This document shows, in pieces, positions 43,974 through 54,700 of a DNA stretch of 64,000 nucleotides (its first letter is position 1; each line of letters opens with the position of its first letter). Below the pieces are notes generated by a model that was given only the letters and a program-made list of their open reading frames with translations, searched no databases and had not been told where the DNA came from. Position numbers and translations under genes: made by a program. Origin of the DNA: FEN-1297 sp964498065 (lineage in GTDB: Bacteria; Bacteroidota; Ignavibacteria; Ignavibacteriales; Ignavibacteriaceae); the NCBI GenBank assembly GCA_964498065.1, contig CAZCFZ010000015.1, forward strand, positions 11,326 to 75,325, given 5' to 3'.

Positions 43974-46142
43974 TTAAGTACTTTCAAATCTTTCAACGGA
44001 GTAAACCCCCTTTAATTTTTTTATTCGATCAATTACACGGGAAAGATGATCAAGATTCTGCACGTATAAAGTAACGCTGCCCTCAAAAGTAGAATTATTT
44101 GTATTAATATTAATGGATTTAATATTAGTATTTTGATACGATACAATTGCATGAGAAATATCATTCAAGATTCCGGGGGAATCCTCTCCCATTACGCTAA
44201 GTCCTGCAACAAATAATGAACCTTCAGCATCAGGCCATTGAACAGGTATGAGTTTACTTGCATCTTTTTCCGAAATCCTAATTAAATTATTGCATGTTTT
44301 ACGATGAATTTTAATTCCTTCACCAACGGTAATATAGCCAACTACCGGATCACCAGGTATCGGATTGCAGCATTTGGCATAAGAGTACATTATTCCCGAT
44401 TGTTTGCCGTCAACTAATATGCCGCCGATATCTTCGCGGGCGATGCTGGCAAAATTATCGAATTCAAGTACAGGCTGTCTTTCTTTTTTTTCTTTTTCCT
44501 TTGTTGCAGTTAAAACTTCATCAAGATTAACTTTGCCCTGAGCTATTGAACGATAGAATTGCCGGGGACTTTCATATTTCAAGTTGATTGATAGTTTTGC
44601 TACGTCGCTCGCTGTAAAAGATAATTTCAATTTTTTAATCTTCTTTTCCCAAATTTCCTTGCCGGCATTTATTATATCTTCTTCTTCTTTATTTATCCAT
44701 TTCCTTACGGCTGTTTTGGCCTTATGTGTTAAAGCAAACTTAATCCAGTTTTTATTCGGATGCTGATTTTTGGATGTTATTATTTCAACTTGATCGCCAC
44801 TGTGCAGCTGAGTATCAAGCGGTACAATTTTACCGTTAACTTTTGCTCCAATACAATGGTATCCGACCTTACTATGAATTTCAAAAGCAAAATCTACGGG
44901 AGTTGACCCTACCGGAAGTCTTCTTAAATCACCTTTAGGAGTAAAAACGTATATCTCATCCTGATATAGATTTAATTTGAAACTTTCGAGAAGATCTTTT
45001 CTTGCCTCGTCTTTGGACGCATTTTCAAAAATATCTCTAATCCAATTCACCCAATTTTCCAGGTCTCTATCCTTTGCTAATTTATTCTCTTTATATTTCC
45101 AGTGTGCAGCGACTCCTTTTTCAGCAACCTCGTGCATTTTAACTGTTCTTATCTGAACCTCGACCAGCCTTCCTTCAGGTCCTACAACTGTGGTATGAAT
45201 AGATTGATAATTATTTGTTTTCGGGATCGAAATGTAATCTTTAAATCTATCGGGTACAGGCAAATACATTTGGTTAACAATACCGAGAGTGGTGTAACAA
45301 TCGTTTGTATTTTCGGTATCCAAAATAATCCTTATTGCAAACAGGTCATAAATTTCTTCAAACGGTTTATTCCGGGTAACCATTTTTTTATAAATACTGT
45401 ACAAATGTTTCGGCCTGCCGTTAATTTCATACTTTAAGCCATATTCATTTAATTTTTCAATAACCGGGTCCGTAAACTTTTTAATATATGACTCACGCTC
45501 TCTTCTTTTACTCTTAATTTTCCTGGCGATTTCATCATATGCTTCTTTATTCAAATATTTAAATGATAAGTCTTCCAATTCCCATTTTACCCGGCCTAAA
45601 CCGAATCTGTTTGCAAAAGGTGCATAAATCTCCAAAGTTTCCTGTGCAATTCTTCTTTGTTTGTCGGGATTAACATATTGTAACGTTCTCATGTTATGCA
45701 GTCTATCAGCAAACTTAACCAGGATTACACGAACATCTTTTACCATTGAAAGAAGAAGCTTCCTATAATTTTCTGCTTGAGTTATTTCCTGCCCTTTAAA
45801 TATTCCGCTGATCTTTGTTACGCCGTCAACTATTTCCGCAACTTCTTTCCCGAATTCCTTCGACAATATATCAAGGTTAAATTCAGTATCTTCGACTACA
45901 TCATGCAATAAAGTACTAACTATAGTAATATCATCGAGAGGAATCTCCTTCGCAACGATTAAAGCCACCTCATACGGATGTGTAAAATACGGTTCACCTG
46001 ATGCACGTAAATCGTTCTTGTGTGCTTCCAGACAAAATTCGAAGCTTTTAGTAATCAAAGGTTCGTTTACACTTGGCAAATGACGCCTGCAAACTTCTAA
46101 AAGCTCATCAAGCATTTTATTATATTTAGGATTAGTAATCAT
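43974..46142 (-). CDS. rsh: Bifunctional (p)ppGpp synthetase/hydrolase (RelA/SpoT homologue)
   Basis: A 722-residue long-form RSH that makes and degrades the alarmone (p)ppGpp. Domains in order: HD hydrolase (about 40-190, with the HLLHDVVEDTEF-type STLLHDVVEDTEF), synthetase (about 230-345, with DLFAIRIIL and PKTNNYQSIHTTV), TGS (about 395-460), a helical region, Zn-finger/CC region (YAKCCNPIPGDPVVGY), and a C-terminal ACT domain. Both catalytic sites are intact. It is followed directly by ruvX. Confidence 0.95.
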   Translation of the reverse strand: MITNPKYNKMLDELLEVCRRHLPSVNEPLITKSFEFCLEAHKNDLRASGEPYFTHPYEVALIVAKEIPLDDITIVSTLLHDVVEDTEFNLDILSKEFGKEVAEIVDGVTKISGIFKGQEITQAENYRKLLLSMVKDVRVILVKFADRLHNMRTLQYVNPDKQRRIAQETLEIYAPFANRFGLGRVKWELEDLSFKYLNKEAYDEIARKIKSKRRERESYIKKFTDPVIEKLNEYGLKYEINGRPKHLYSIYKKMVTRNKPFEEIYDLFAIRIILDTENTNDCYTTLGIVNQMYLPVPDRFKDYISIPKTNNYQSIHTTVVGPEGRLVEVQIRTVKMHEVAEKGVAAHWKYKENKLAKDRDLENWVNWIRDIFENASKDEARKDLLESFKLNLYQDEIYVFTPKGDLRRLPVGSTPVDFAFEIHSKVGYHCIGAKVNGKIVPLDTQLHSGDQVEIITSKNQHPNKNWIKFALTHKAKTAVRKWINKEEEDIINAGKEIWEKKIKKLKLSFTASDVAKLSINLKYESPRQFYRSIAQGKVNLDEVLTATKEKEKKERQPVLEFDNFASIAREDIGGILVDGKQSGIMYSYAKCCNPIPGDPVVGYITVGEGIKIHRKTCNNLIRISEKDASKLIPVQWPDAEGSLFVAGLSVMGEDSPGILNDISHAIVSYQNTNIKSININTNNSTFEGSVTLYVQNLDHLSRVIDRIKKLKGVYSVERFEST

Positions 46143-46234
46143 CCCTTATTAATCTATTTGAATTAAACCAGTATAATTTAATTTATTTAATTGAATAGTT
46201 AAAGTCAGGCCAATATCATAATTTAAACAAAGTG

Positions 46235-47260
46235 TCATCGGGAAAGTTCCTCTTGAAGTTTTCGTTTTAGTTTTTTTACCCGTTCAATCCTTTTGCTTAG
46301 CTTATCTTCCAAATCCTTTGGTATATTTTCAATTGACAATATTTTGTTGCATAACCTCAACGCTTCTTTGTCCTTCCCTATTTTGCAATATTGCTGCGCA
46401 ATTATATGATTAATTAAGATATAGTTATATAGACTTTTACCATTATAAGATTTTAAAATATCAAAATAAACTTCTATTGCTTTTGACGTGCTGTCTTCCT
46501 CATAACAGCGTGCTAATCCCCACTTAAAAAGACGGCTTTCCGGAAATTCATTTAATGCATATTCTGCCAAATACTTGGCTTTTGAGAATTTCTTTTGCTC
46601 AATATAAATCCATATTAATGAATTCATAGCAAGATATTTATTATAAGATGAATTATTAATTGCAATCTTTAGTAGTTCAATACCCTCCGCTTCTTCATTT
46701 TTAAAAACCGGCAAAAATTTTAGAATTTCCGTCTTCCTGCTCTTCCAGTATTTAAATGTTCCTATTGCTAAATCTGCTTCATAAAAAGTAGAATCTAAAA
46801 ACAAACATTTATTAAAATTCGATATGGAATTTAAACCTTCGTTTAAAGCCGAAATCCAATTCTTATTTAATGCTTCATAATAAGCATAATACCCCTGTGA
46901 TAGAGCCAGAAAGTATATATGCCATACATTATTGTTTGATTTTTCAATCAATGATTTGGATTGGTCAATCGCATCATTAAGGTTTTTTAAAATAAATTTT
47001 TTATCGAAAGGAATTCCATAGTCATAAGCTTGGGCAATTTTATCTGCGGCTAAATAAATTTTCCCGAGAGGTAATTGCGGAAATTTTTCATCCAAATTTT
47101 TAAAATCGGTTTTAGCGCCGTCATAATTTTGACGGATTATTTCAGATATGCCTTTTTTTAAAAGTGAATCGACCTCTCGATTCGGATATACCTGGGAAAA
47201 AGAAATTGATGAAGATATTATTAAAATGAATACGAAAGACAGCTCTTTATAAAGTACCAA
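46235..47260 (-). CDS. Exported TPR-like repeat protein
   Basis: About 341 residues, with a signal peptide ending SSISFSQ and then tandem helical repeats resembling TPRs (for example KYLAMNSLIWIYIEQKKFSKAKYLAEYALNE is not a single motif, but YLAEYALNEFPESRLFKWGL is typical). Function is unknown. The start is unsettled: an ATG at 47278 has no spaced SD, whereas TTG at 47260 has AGGAG nine bases upstream and gives a clean signal peptide, so I chose the TTG. It overlaps the upp end by 14 bases. Confidence 0.65.
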   Translation of the reverse strand: MVLYKELSFVFILIISSSISFSQVYPNREVDSLLKKGISEIIRQNYDGAKTDFKNLDEKFPQLPLGKIYLAADKIAQAYDYGIPFDKKFILKNLNDAIDQSKSLIEKSNNNVWHIYFLALSQGYYAYYEALNKNWISALNEGLNSISNFNKCLFLDSTFYEADLAIGTFKYWKSRKTEILKFLPVFKNEEAEGIELLKIAINNSSYNKYLAMNSLIWIYIEQKKFSKAKYLAEYALNEFPESRLFKWGLARCYEEDSTSKAIEVYFDILKSYNGKSLYNYILINHIIAQQYCKIGKDKEALRLCNKILSIENIPKDLEDKLSKRIERVKKLKRKLQEELSR

Positions 47261-47885
47261 ATGTTCTGTCTCCTGCATCTCCTAACCCGGGTAGGATATA
47301 ACCTTTCCTATTCAGTTCTCTGTCGATTACGGCACCATAGATTTTAATGTCAGGATGGTCTTTTAACAGCTTTGTTATTCCTTCCGGGGCAGCAACTAAG
47401 CATGCGAATATTAAATTTTTAACACCTCTGTTTTTCAAATAATTTATTGCTTCGCTTGCGCTGCCTCCCGTAGCAAGCATAGGATCAATTAAAATTACTT
47501 TTGCTTCATTAATATTTTTAGGTGTTTTATAATAATACTCTATCGGCTGCAGAGTACTTTCATCTCTTTGCAAACCTATATGGCCGACTTTTGCATCCGG
47601 AACTATTTCCAAAAAGCCGTTTACCATACCTAATCCCGCTCTTAATACCGGTACAAGGACTATCTCATTCAATAATTTATACCCGGCTGTTTTTTCCAGG
47701 GGAGTTTTTACATCGACTGATTTAAGAAGAACGTCTTTACAAATTTCAACCGCCAATATATTTGAGATTCTTTTAACCGCTGCGCGAAAAGCTTCCGGCT
47801 CGGTATTAACATCGCGGAGAACCGTAATATCTCTTTTAACCAAAGGATGATCAATTAAATTAAAGTTTGTAAAATTTGAAGCCAT
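47247..47885 (-). CDS. upp: Uracil phosphoribosyltransferase
   Basis: A 212-residue cytoplasmic salvage enzyme making UMP from uracil and PRPP. The PRPP loop is VILIDPMLATGGSA, and the end carries GYILPGLGDAGDRTFGT, the uracil-binding part. GGAG lies six bases before the ATG. The TPR-like gene follows with a short overlap. Confidence 0.95.
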   Translation of the reverse strand: MASNFTNFNLIDHPLVKRDITVLRDVNTEPEAFRAAVKRISNILAVEICKDVLLKSVDVKTPLEKTAGYKLLNEIVLVPVLRAGLGMVNGFLEIVPDAKVGHIGLQRDESTLQPIEYYYKTPKNINEAKVILIDPMLATGGSASEAINYLKNRGVKNLIFACLVAAPEGITKLLKDHPDIKIYGAVIDRELNRKGYILPGLGDAGDRTFGTL

Positions 47886-47912
47886 AATATTCTCCGAATG
47901 AAATATTAAAAT

Positions 47913-49268
47913 CTATTTTATTTTTCTTCCAAGTACCGAAAGTAAATTAATAAAAGGCGATAACGGCGGAGTATAATTGTAATTTATTTGATATAGTATA
48001 TCCGCCGGCTGTTTTGTTCTTATAAAAGCTGCAATCACATCGCCGTAACCTGATACTTCCCTGCCGCCTAAGAAAGCAGCACCTAATATCCTTTTACTAT
48101 TCTTTTCAAAAATAATTTTGCCGAAAACATTCGAGCTTTCCGGCATAACCTTTACCAAATTAGGCTGTATATCGGAAACCGTAGCAAAATATAAACCGTT
48201 TTTACCGGCTTCAACCGAGGTTAAGCCTACCGATACAAAATACTTATCAAATATTTTAAAAGCTAAGTTTTTTATTACGGGCTGAATATGAACATTACCG
48301 CCTGCTGCATTTTCCCCGGCAGCATGGGCACATTGATGTGCTATTGTTGCAAGAGGAATATAATCAGGACGGTTGGTTACGGCATTTATAACTTCTATAT
48401 TATCTCCGGCCGCAAATATATTTTGATCCGAAGTTCTTAACTTGTTGTCTACTTTTATTGCCCCGCTTTTACCTATTTCTAATTTTGAATTAACAGCCAA
48501 ACCGATGTTAGGTAAAAAGCCAGCTGCAGTAAAGATCATATCAAATTCAAGTAATCTTCCTTCAATGTTAATGCTGTTAACCTTCTTCAGCTTTTCATCA
48601 TAATTTATTTTAAGATTTGAAATATTTCCGTAGAAAGGGATGTTATATTTTTTCAAGAGTTCATTTATTAAATAACTTATTTCAATTTCGGTTGAGGGAA
48701 GAGGTAAAGACTCTTTTTCAATTAATGTAACATTTAATTTAAGTTTCTTCAACGACTCAACGATTTCCAGGCCAAGATATCCCGAACCGAATACTGCTGC
48801 ATTTTTTACTTTGTTACACTCGATATATTTTTTTACCTCAATTAAATTTGATATCGTTTTTAATGTAAAAACATTTTGAGAATCGGAAGGGAAATACGGC
48901 AAGTTTTTAGCATATGAGCCGGTAGTAAGAATTAATTTATCATAATTAAACTTGAATAAATTATTATTATTCAAATTCCTTACGTTTATAAATTTGTCTT
49001 TCTTATTTATTTCTTCGGCAAAATGTTTGGTAAAAACATTTACTCCTTTTTCTTTTTTAAAAGTCTCGGAAGAATAAAACACAACATCTTCTGTTTTGGG
49101 AATCTCACCGGACAGCACATACGGTATTTCGCAGGTTCCGGTAGAAATAAAATCACCTGCCTCAAAAATCGTAACTTCCGCTTCAGGATTAATTCTTTTG
49201 GCTTTAGCAGCAGCTGCGGGACCGGCGGCACTTCCTCCCACAATTACTATTTTCCCGGGTTTTATCAT
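47913..49268 (-). CDS. FAD/NAD(P)-dependent oxidoreductase, CoA-disulfide reductase-like
   Basis: A 451-residue flavoprotein of the pyridine nucleotide-disulfide family. The N-terminal FAD motif is GGSAAGPAAAAKA (11-23), and a single active-site Cys46 lies in STGTCEIPYVLSGE, the CoADR/NADH oxidase arrangement rather than a CxxxxC pair. A second Rossmann motif is FGSGYLGLEIVE, and IFAAGDNIEV closes the FAD site. It may reduce CoA disulfide, polysulfide or oxygen. The stop codon lies 28 bases from the upp start, and the ATG overlaps the der end by four bases. Confidence 0.85.
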   Translation of the reverse strand: MIKPGKIVIVGGSAAGPAAAAKAKRINPEAEVTIFEAGDFISTGTCEIPYVLSGEIPKTEDVVFYSSETFKKEKGVNVFTKHFAEEINKKDKFINVRNLNNNNLFKFNYDKLILTTGSYAKNLPYFPSDSQNVFTLKTISNLIEVKKYIECNKVKNAAVFGSGYLGLEIVESLKKLKLNVTLIEKESLPLPSTEIEISYLINELLKKYNIPFYGNISNLKINYDEKLKKVNSINIEGRLLEFDMIFTAAGFLPNIGLAVNSKLEIGKSGAIKVDNKLRTSDQNIFAAGDNIEVINAVTNRPDYIPLATIAHQCAHAAGENAAGGNVHIQPVIKNLAFKIFDKYFVSVGLTSVEAGKNGLYFATVSDIQPNLVKVMPESSNVFGKIIFEKNSKRILGAAFLGGREVSGYGDVIAAFIRTKQPADILYQINYNYTPPLSPFINLLSVLGRKIK

Positions 49269-50578
49269 TTCTGCTTAAAACTCATTGTAAATGGAACTCC
49301 TTGAAAACCAAAATTTTTACGAATCATTTTTTCTAAAAAACGCTTGTAATTATCCGGTATATTTTTAGGATAATTAGCAAAAAAAAGGAAAATGGGATAA
49401 TGTTCACCTACCTGAGTAATATATTTTATCTTTACATCCTTCCCTGTTTGTGTAGAAGGCGGAGGTAATTTTTCAATCTCTGCAAGCAATACATTATTTA
49501 GTTCGTTTGTCGGAATTTTCTTCTTCCTCTCATTGTTTATATCGTAGCAAGCATCAATCAATTTATAAATTCTTTTTTTTGTTAAGGCGGAAATAAAAAC
49601 TATAGGCATATAGTCGATTGAGCCCATTTTATCTTTTATCGCATCTTCATATTTTTTTGAGGTGTTTGTTTCTTTTTCTACCAGGTCCCATTTATTTACT
49701 GCCAGAATTACTCCCCTTCTCCTTCCTACGGCTTCATCAATAATTTTTTGGTCCTGTTTATCGAAGCCGGCAACCGCATCTATCAGAATAATTGCAACGT
49801 CGCATTCACCAATAGCCTTTAGAGTTCTAACCATTGAATAAAACTCTATATTTTCTTCAATTCTCTTTTTCTTTCGAAGTCCGGCAGTGTCAACCAAGAC
49901 TATTTCTTTGCCGTAATATTTTAGAATAGAATTTATGCTGTCGCGTGTTGTTCCGGGAATATCGGTTACAATACTTCTGTCATAACCTAATAAGGCATTA
50001 GTAAGAGAAGACTTACCGACATTAGGTCTTCCGACAATTGCTATTTTTAATCTTTTATCCTCATCCTCTTCCTGATCATATGGAATAAAATCAGCAGTAA
50101 GATCCTCCAAAAAGTCTCCTATTTTTCTGCCGCCTAACGCAGATATTGGATAAATTCTATCAATCCCCAATTTATAAAATTCCGAGACTTCTGTTTCAAA
50201 ATTTTCAGAATCTACTTTATTTACAATCAGGAAAAAATCTTTGTTTGAACTTCGCAGCATTTTGCTTATTTCCATATCCATAGGATTTACACCATCGCGG
50301 ACATCTACTACAAATAAAATTTTATCGGCTTCAGATACTGCAATTTCTACCTGTTCCCGGATTGCAGTTTCAAATGTATTGTTTGAATCCGGGACATAAC
50401 CACCTGTATCTATTAATTGAAAAATTTTTCCGTCCCATTCAACTTCGCCATAATTGCGGTCTCTGGTTACACCGCTTATATCGTCTACAATTGCTCCCCT
50501 TTTACCGACAAGCCGATTGAATAAGGTTGACTTCCCTACGTTTGGTCTTCCTACTATAACTATAACAGGTATATTCAT
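49265..50578 (-). CDS. der: Ribosome-assembly GTPase Der (EngA)
   Basis: A 437-residue cytoplasmic GTPase for 50S assembly. It has two tandem G domains, with P-loops GRPNVGKST (about 9-17) and GRPNVGKSS (about 185-193), switch II DTGG and DTAG, NKVD and NKWD specificity motifs, and the KH-like C-terminal domain. The end overlaps the flavoprotein gene by four bases (ATGA). Confidence 0.96.
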   Translation of the reverse strand: MNIPVIVIVGRPNVGKSTLFNRLVGKRGAIVDDISGVTRDRNYGEVEWDGKIFQLIDTGGYVPDSNNTFETAIREQVEIAVSEADKILFVVDVRDGVNPMDMEISKMLRSSNKDFFLIVNKVDSENFETEVSEFYKLGIDRIYPISALGGRKIGDFLEDLTADFIPYDQEEDEDKRLKIAIVGRPNVGKSSLTNALLGYDRSIVTDIPGTTRDSINSILKYYGKEIVLVDTAGLRKKKRIEENIEFYSMVRTLKAIGECDVAIILIDAVAGFDKQDQKIIDEAVGRRRGVILAVNKWDLVEKETNTSKKYEDAIKDKMGSIDYMPIVFISALTKKRIYKLIDACYDINNERKKKIPTNELNNVLLAEIEKLPPPSTQTGKDVKIKYITQVGEHYPIFLFFANYPKNIPDNYKRFLEKMIRKNFGFQGVPFTMSFKQK

Positions 50579-50625
50579 TTACATAAACTAGAATAAAATT
50601 ATAATGCAAAATACTTTATATATAT

Positions 50626-50664
50626 AAAAAAAGCGATTTTATTACAATTAGTAATATCATCGCT
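50626..50664 (-). terminator. Strong rho-independent terminator upstream of der
   Basis: On the minus strand AGCGAT and TATTAC pair with GTAATA and ATCGCT around the loop TAATT, followed by seven T residues. It ends the transcript of the DUF5683-like gene (stop 75 bases upstream) before the der start. Confidence 0.85.
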
Positions 50665-50738
50665 CCATAAAATTGAAAAAGCTTAAAATTTAATTTTAGC
50701 TATAAATATTTTAATGTTACTTTCTAATTCAATTAAAA

Positions 50739-51650
50739 TCAAAAATTATATGATAAATTTAACGTCGGCATAAAATCTATCCTGCTCGATAATCTAACCG
50801 GTTGAACTCTCATATTCATAGCAATAGTATCATTATATCTGTCTACACTCCAAACACCATCTATTGCGCTTAAAAAATGATTTATATAAATAAGAATAAC
50901 AGCAGTAGAACTAATGCTATAAAGATTGTTAGCATCTCCGCGAAGGCCGGCATAATAATGAAATTGCGGTGGCAGATCAGTGTATGAAGGATCACTTTCA
51001 TTACTGGTATCCCACCCATGACTATATTGACTGTACTTACCAATTAATTCATAATATTGCTGTTCGCCAAAGGGCGGCAACTGATGTGTATAACCAGTGG
51101 CAGCCGGATCGCTTCCTATTGCAGATTCCATTTGATTTAAGATCGACCATTTAACAGGACTAGTATCTGTTGGGAAATCAGATTGATATTTTTGTATTTC
51201 TGCACTTGACATACTTGGAGCTAATGTTTGAAGATGTTGTGCAGTCCAGTAAGCATACCGGCTTACACTCCAATGCTGGTCTGCATAATTCTGGAAAAAC
51301 TGGGTTTTCTTATTTCCCTTGTTATTGTATATAACAGCGGTGGTAATTGCAGCGGCTTCAACAGCCACAAAAATGGCAGCTTTAAGATAAGAGCCTGCAT
51401 AAACTTCACCGGCTCCGGGAACAATCAATGAGAATAAACCGCCGAGCCATTTCGATTTTCTTCCTTTGGTTTGAAATGTCATTAACGGCATTTGTGAAGC
51501 AGTATAATCTTCTGCCGCTATTTTTGAATCTGCTAACAAATTTCCCGTTAATTGAGTTTTATTTGCTGAAACTTCTTGAGCACTAATAAAATTCGAAGCA
51601 CCAATTAAAATTATCAGTGACAAAATCATTTTAATGCATATAGAATTCAT
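50739..51650 (-). CDS. Exported DUF5683-like protein of unknown function
   Basis: A 303-residue protein with a signal peptide ending FISAQ. A hydrophobic segment LGGLFSLIVPGAGEVYAGSY, followed by LKAAIFVAVEAAA, resembles DUF5683-type membrane proteins; the Pro-Gly-Ala-Gly is typical. The remainder is Tyr/Gln-rich with a C-terminal FMPTLNLSYNF that might close an outer-membrane strand. Function is unknown; envelope location is likely. A strong terminator follows 75 bases downstream. Confidence 0.6.
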   Translation of the reverse strand: MNSICIKMILSLIILIGASNFISAQEVSANKTQLTGNLLADSKIAAEDYTASQMPLMTFQTKGRKSKWLGGLFSLIVPGAGEVYAGSYLKAAIFVAVEAAAITTAVIYNNKGNKKTQFFQNYADQHWSVSRYAYWTAQHLQTLAPSMSSAEIQKYQSDFPTDTSPVKWSILNQMESAIGSDPAATGYTHQLPPFGEQQYYELIGKYSQYSHGWDTSNESDPSYTDLPPQFHYYAGLRGDANNLYSISSTAVILIYINHFLSAIDGVWSVDRYNDTIAMNMRVQPVRLSSRIDFMPTLNLSYNF

Positions 51651-51718
51651 ATTAAACCCTTATAAATTTTTAGTACAAAATTTATTTATAAATTGTAATT
51701 ATAATTTATCCGATAAAA

Positions 51719-54700
51719 CTAAATATCAAATCCAAATAAAATACCGCCGTAAAAGTTCCATTCTTTACCATAGGTTACCTGTTTTCCTAAAAAATTTTCC
51801 GTAAACCTGTTAAGACCGTATGCTGCATCAAAGAATAAGTCTGTTGGAAAAATATAAAATGAATTCATGTGCACGCGGATTTCTCCTCCGACACCTTTTT
51901 TTAATTGACCGGCTACAAAATTTCCATTCCAGGCATTTCCCACATCTCCATAGACCGACATAAATATTTTATCCAAATAAAGCTGACCGATCCGGGTATC
52001 AATATTTTTTATAAGCGGGAATCTATAAGTTAAGTTAAACCATCCCACCTTGTTTCCACCAACAGCATAAAAAGGATAAGCCTTCATTCCCGTTAAACCG
52101 CCGAGATAAAAGTCAAAGAAATCCGGTACTGTCGGGCCAAAAATATTTCCGATTCTTAATCTGGCAGTTAAAGTATTTAAATGCCAAAGGGGAAAATGAA
52201 TTGCAGTATTAAGTTCCAACCGGTTAAAGTCATAATGATTATATACCGGCTGCAAAATACCGTTATTATTCTGATAATTGCCATCTGGATTAAATCTGTT
52301 TATTTCATAATTATAAGTCAGGTCAATTTGTGTCCCGATAGGATTTATTTCATCATCAACAGTCGGCTCTATATAATTTAGAGTATATTTTAACTGAAAA
52401 TTATTCCCGATTAAATATGTATCGCTGGTTGTAGGGTAATAAAGAGCCGGACTTACATACGGAGGCGGGATTACGAAGCCTCCGAGATCTGCCGAATACC
52501 TGCTGAAAATATATCTGAATTCGAGGTTCTGACCTCTAGCAAAAATTTTTTGCTTTGCCGAAAAATCAAATTCCAATAGATTATAAGTTACATCCGTAGG
52601 AATTGATAATTCATAGTTTACCTGCGATCCGACTGTATCAGCCCCCCATGCGACTGAAGTATTAGTTTTCCTGCTTATGTTATAAAGTTCTAAAGATAAC
52701 TCAGGTCTTATCCCAAGTTCGAATAATAACGGGATTTTATCCCGGTAATTAAAAATCAAGAATAAATCTCTTTCCAATCTTGCATTTATTGCAGCACCGG
52801 CAAAAAGAGAATAACGGTCAAGCATATCCGAAGAGGAAAAGTAAACGCCCGGTTTCAGTTTTTCAAAAAAGTTACTGGATGTATTATAATTGTCGTATCT
52901 TAAAAACGGATAGAAGGTCATTTTAGTAAAAGTTCCGGTATAAGGCTTTATTTTGTAATCCGGTGTTTTGTAATCATTATAATGTATATATTTTGCCAAA
53001 TCAAATTTTACCAGATCACCTTTCGGTTTATCATGACCAAGCGGCGGATTGTTTACCCACACGTAACTTTTTTGCGGATCTACTTCTGCTTCCTGTTCAG
53101 GCGTAATTTCAAATATTTTAAATCCTGTTGAAGTGTAACCGGAGTATAAAATATTTCCGTTCTTGTCTATTGAGGGCATAAATGTTCCGCCGATTACATT
53201 TGTAAGCTGCTTTTTTACCCCGGTTTTTAAATTATATGAATATAAATTAAAAATTCCCGTTGAATCCGAGCAGTAAATTATATTTCCGTTTTTATCAAAA
53301 ACAGGATTTCTGTTATCGGCTTTTGATTTTATAACAAATTGAAAATTCTTTCCGTTCGTATCTACACGAGCGATATCTCTTCCTTCGCGATATGAGTAAT
53401 CAAAAATTATATAACTGTCGTCATTAGAAAATTCCGGTTGATAAACCTGCTCACCGTTATTAAAAAAAGTAAGCTGTTTATAATTTTTCCCTTTTATATC
53501 CACAGTAGCTAAATTAGTTGTACCGTCTTTTTCGAAAAGGAAAACGATTTTTTTGCCGTCATGGGAAACACACGGTTCATTTGCACGTAAATTATGAGTC
53601 AGTCTTGTTTCTTTATTGTTATCCAGATTATAAACAAAAAGGTCATGAACATTATCCCAGTTGGGATTATCTTCGGTAATTTTCGAATATATTACTTTAT
53701 TTTCATTCGGAACCCAGCTAATAGTCGACCTTACACCGGAAGCAATTTCTTTTTCCTTTTTAGTTTTTAAATTGTATATATAAACATTTGAAAGAGCAAA
53801 ATAGTCTGCGTTTTTATTCGAAATATATGCAAACTTGGAACCGTCTCTTGAAAAGGACGGGAAGAAATTTCCAAACCCGACTCCTGTTACCGTGTCTCCT
53901 TCTACAAGGTTTGATAAAACAGCTTTACTTCTATTTCTATAACTGTCGGTAAGAAAGTTTTGCCATTCATTATAAACTTCAATTCCGCTTTTACCCAAAA
54001 CATCCTTAAACGCTTGATCCATTGTAAATACATCAAACTTGCCTAAATCATGACTAATTTCTTCCAGTTTAACTTCACCGTATTTTTGGGAGATATATCG
54101 AGTTAAAGCAAAACCGGCATTATACACCGATTCATTACCCAAACTGGTCTTATCAAATTCACCCATCTGGTTCCAGGTAAGCATGTTTCCGCTTAGTGCA
54201 TAGCATCTTAAAACCATATCGCGATGGGTATCCCAGTTATCATAGTTAAATTCTTTTCTTTGATATTGCGCCGTGCCTTCTGCGAACCATGAAGGTATGT
54301 TAACAGTTGCCAGCGGATAAGAAACAATTACATTCGGGAAACCATACAAGATGTCCGGTCTGCGTTCCTTTTCATAATTTAATACCTGAAGAAAGACTGC
54401 CGGAATTTGCCTTGAAAGTTTCAGTGCCGATTGTATCTGCACCATATGTGTTGTTTCATGAGTAATTACATTTCGCAGCCAATTATGGGTTCCCCGCAAA
54501 TCAAAATCCAAAGCGCTGGTCCAAATTTCAATTTTATTATCAAAGAAATAAGTAGCTCCGTTGGAATAATCATCCATATCTTTTATTACGTAATGTATAG
54601 TACCGGGATCGTAATTATAAAGAGATATTAAAGGCTCAATAACTTCATCGGCAATTTTAGCAACTACCCGTGCGGTTCTTTCGGTACCGTTATGAAAATG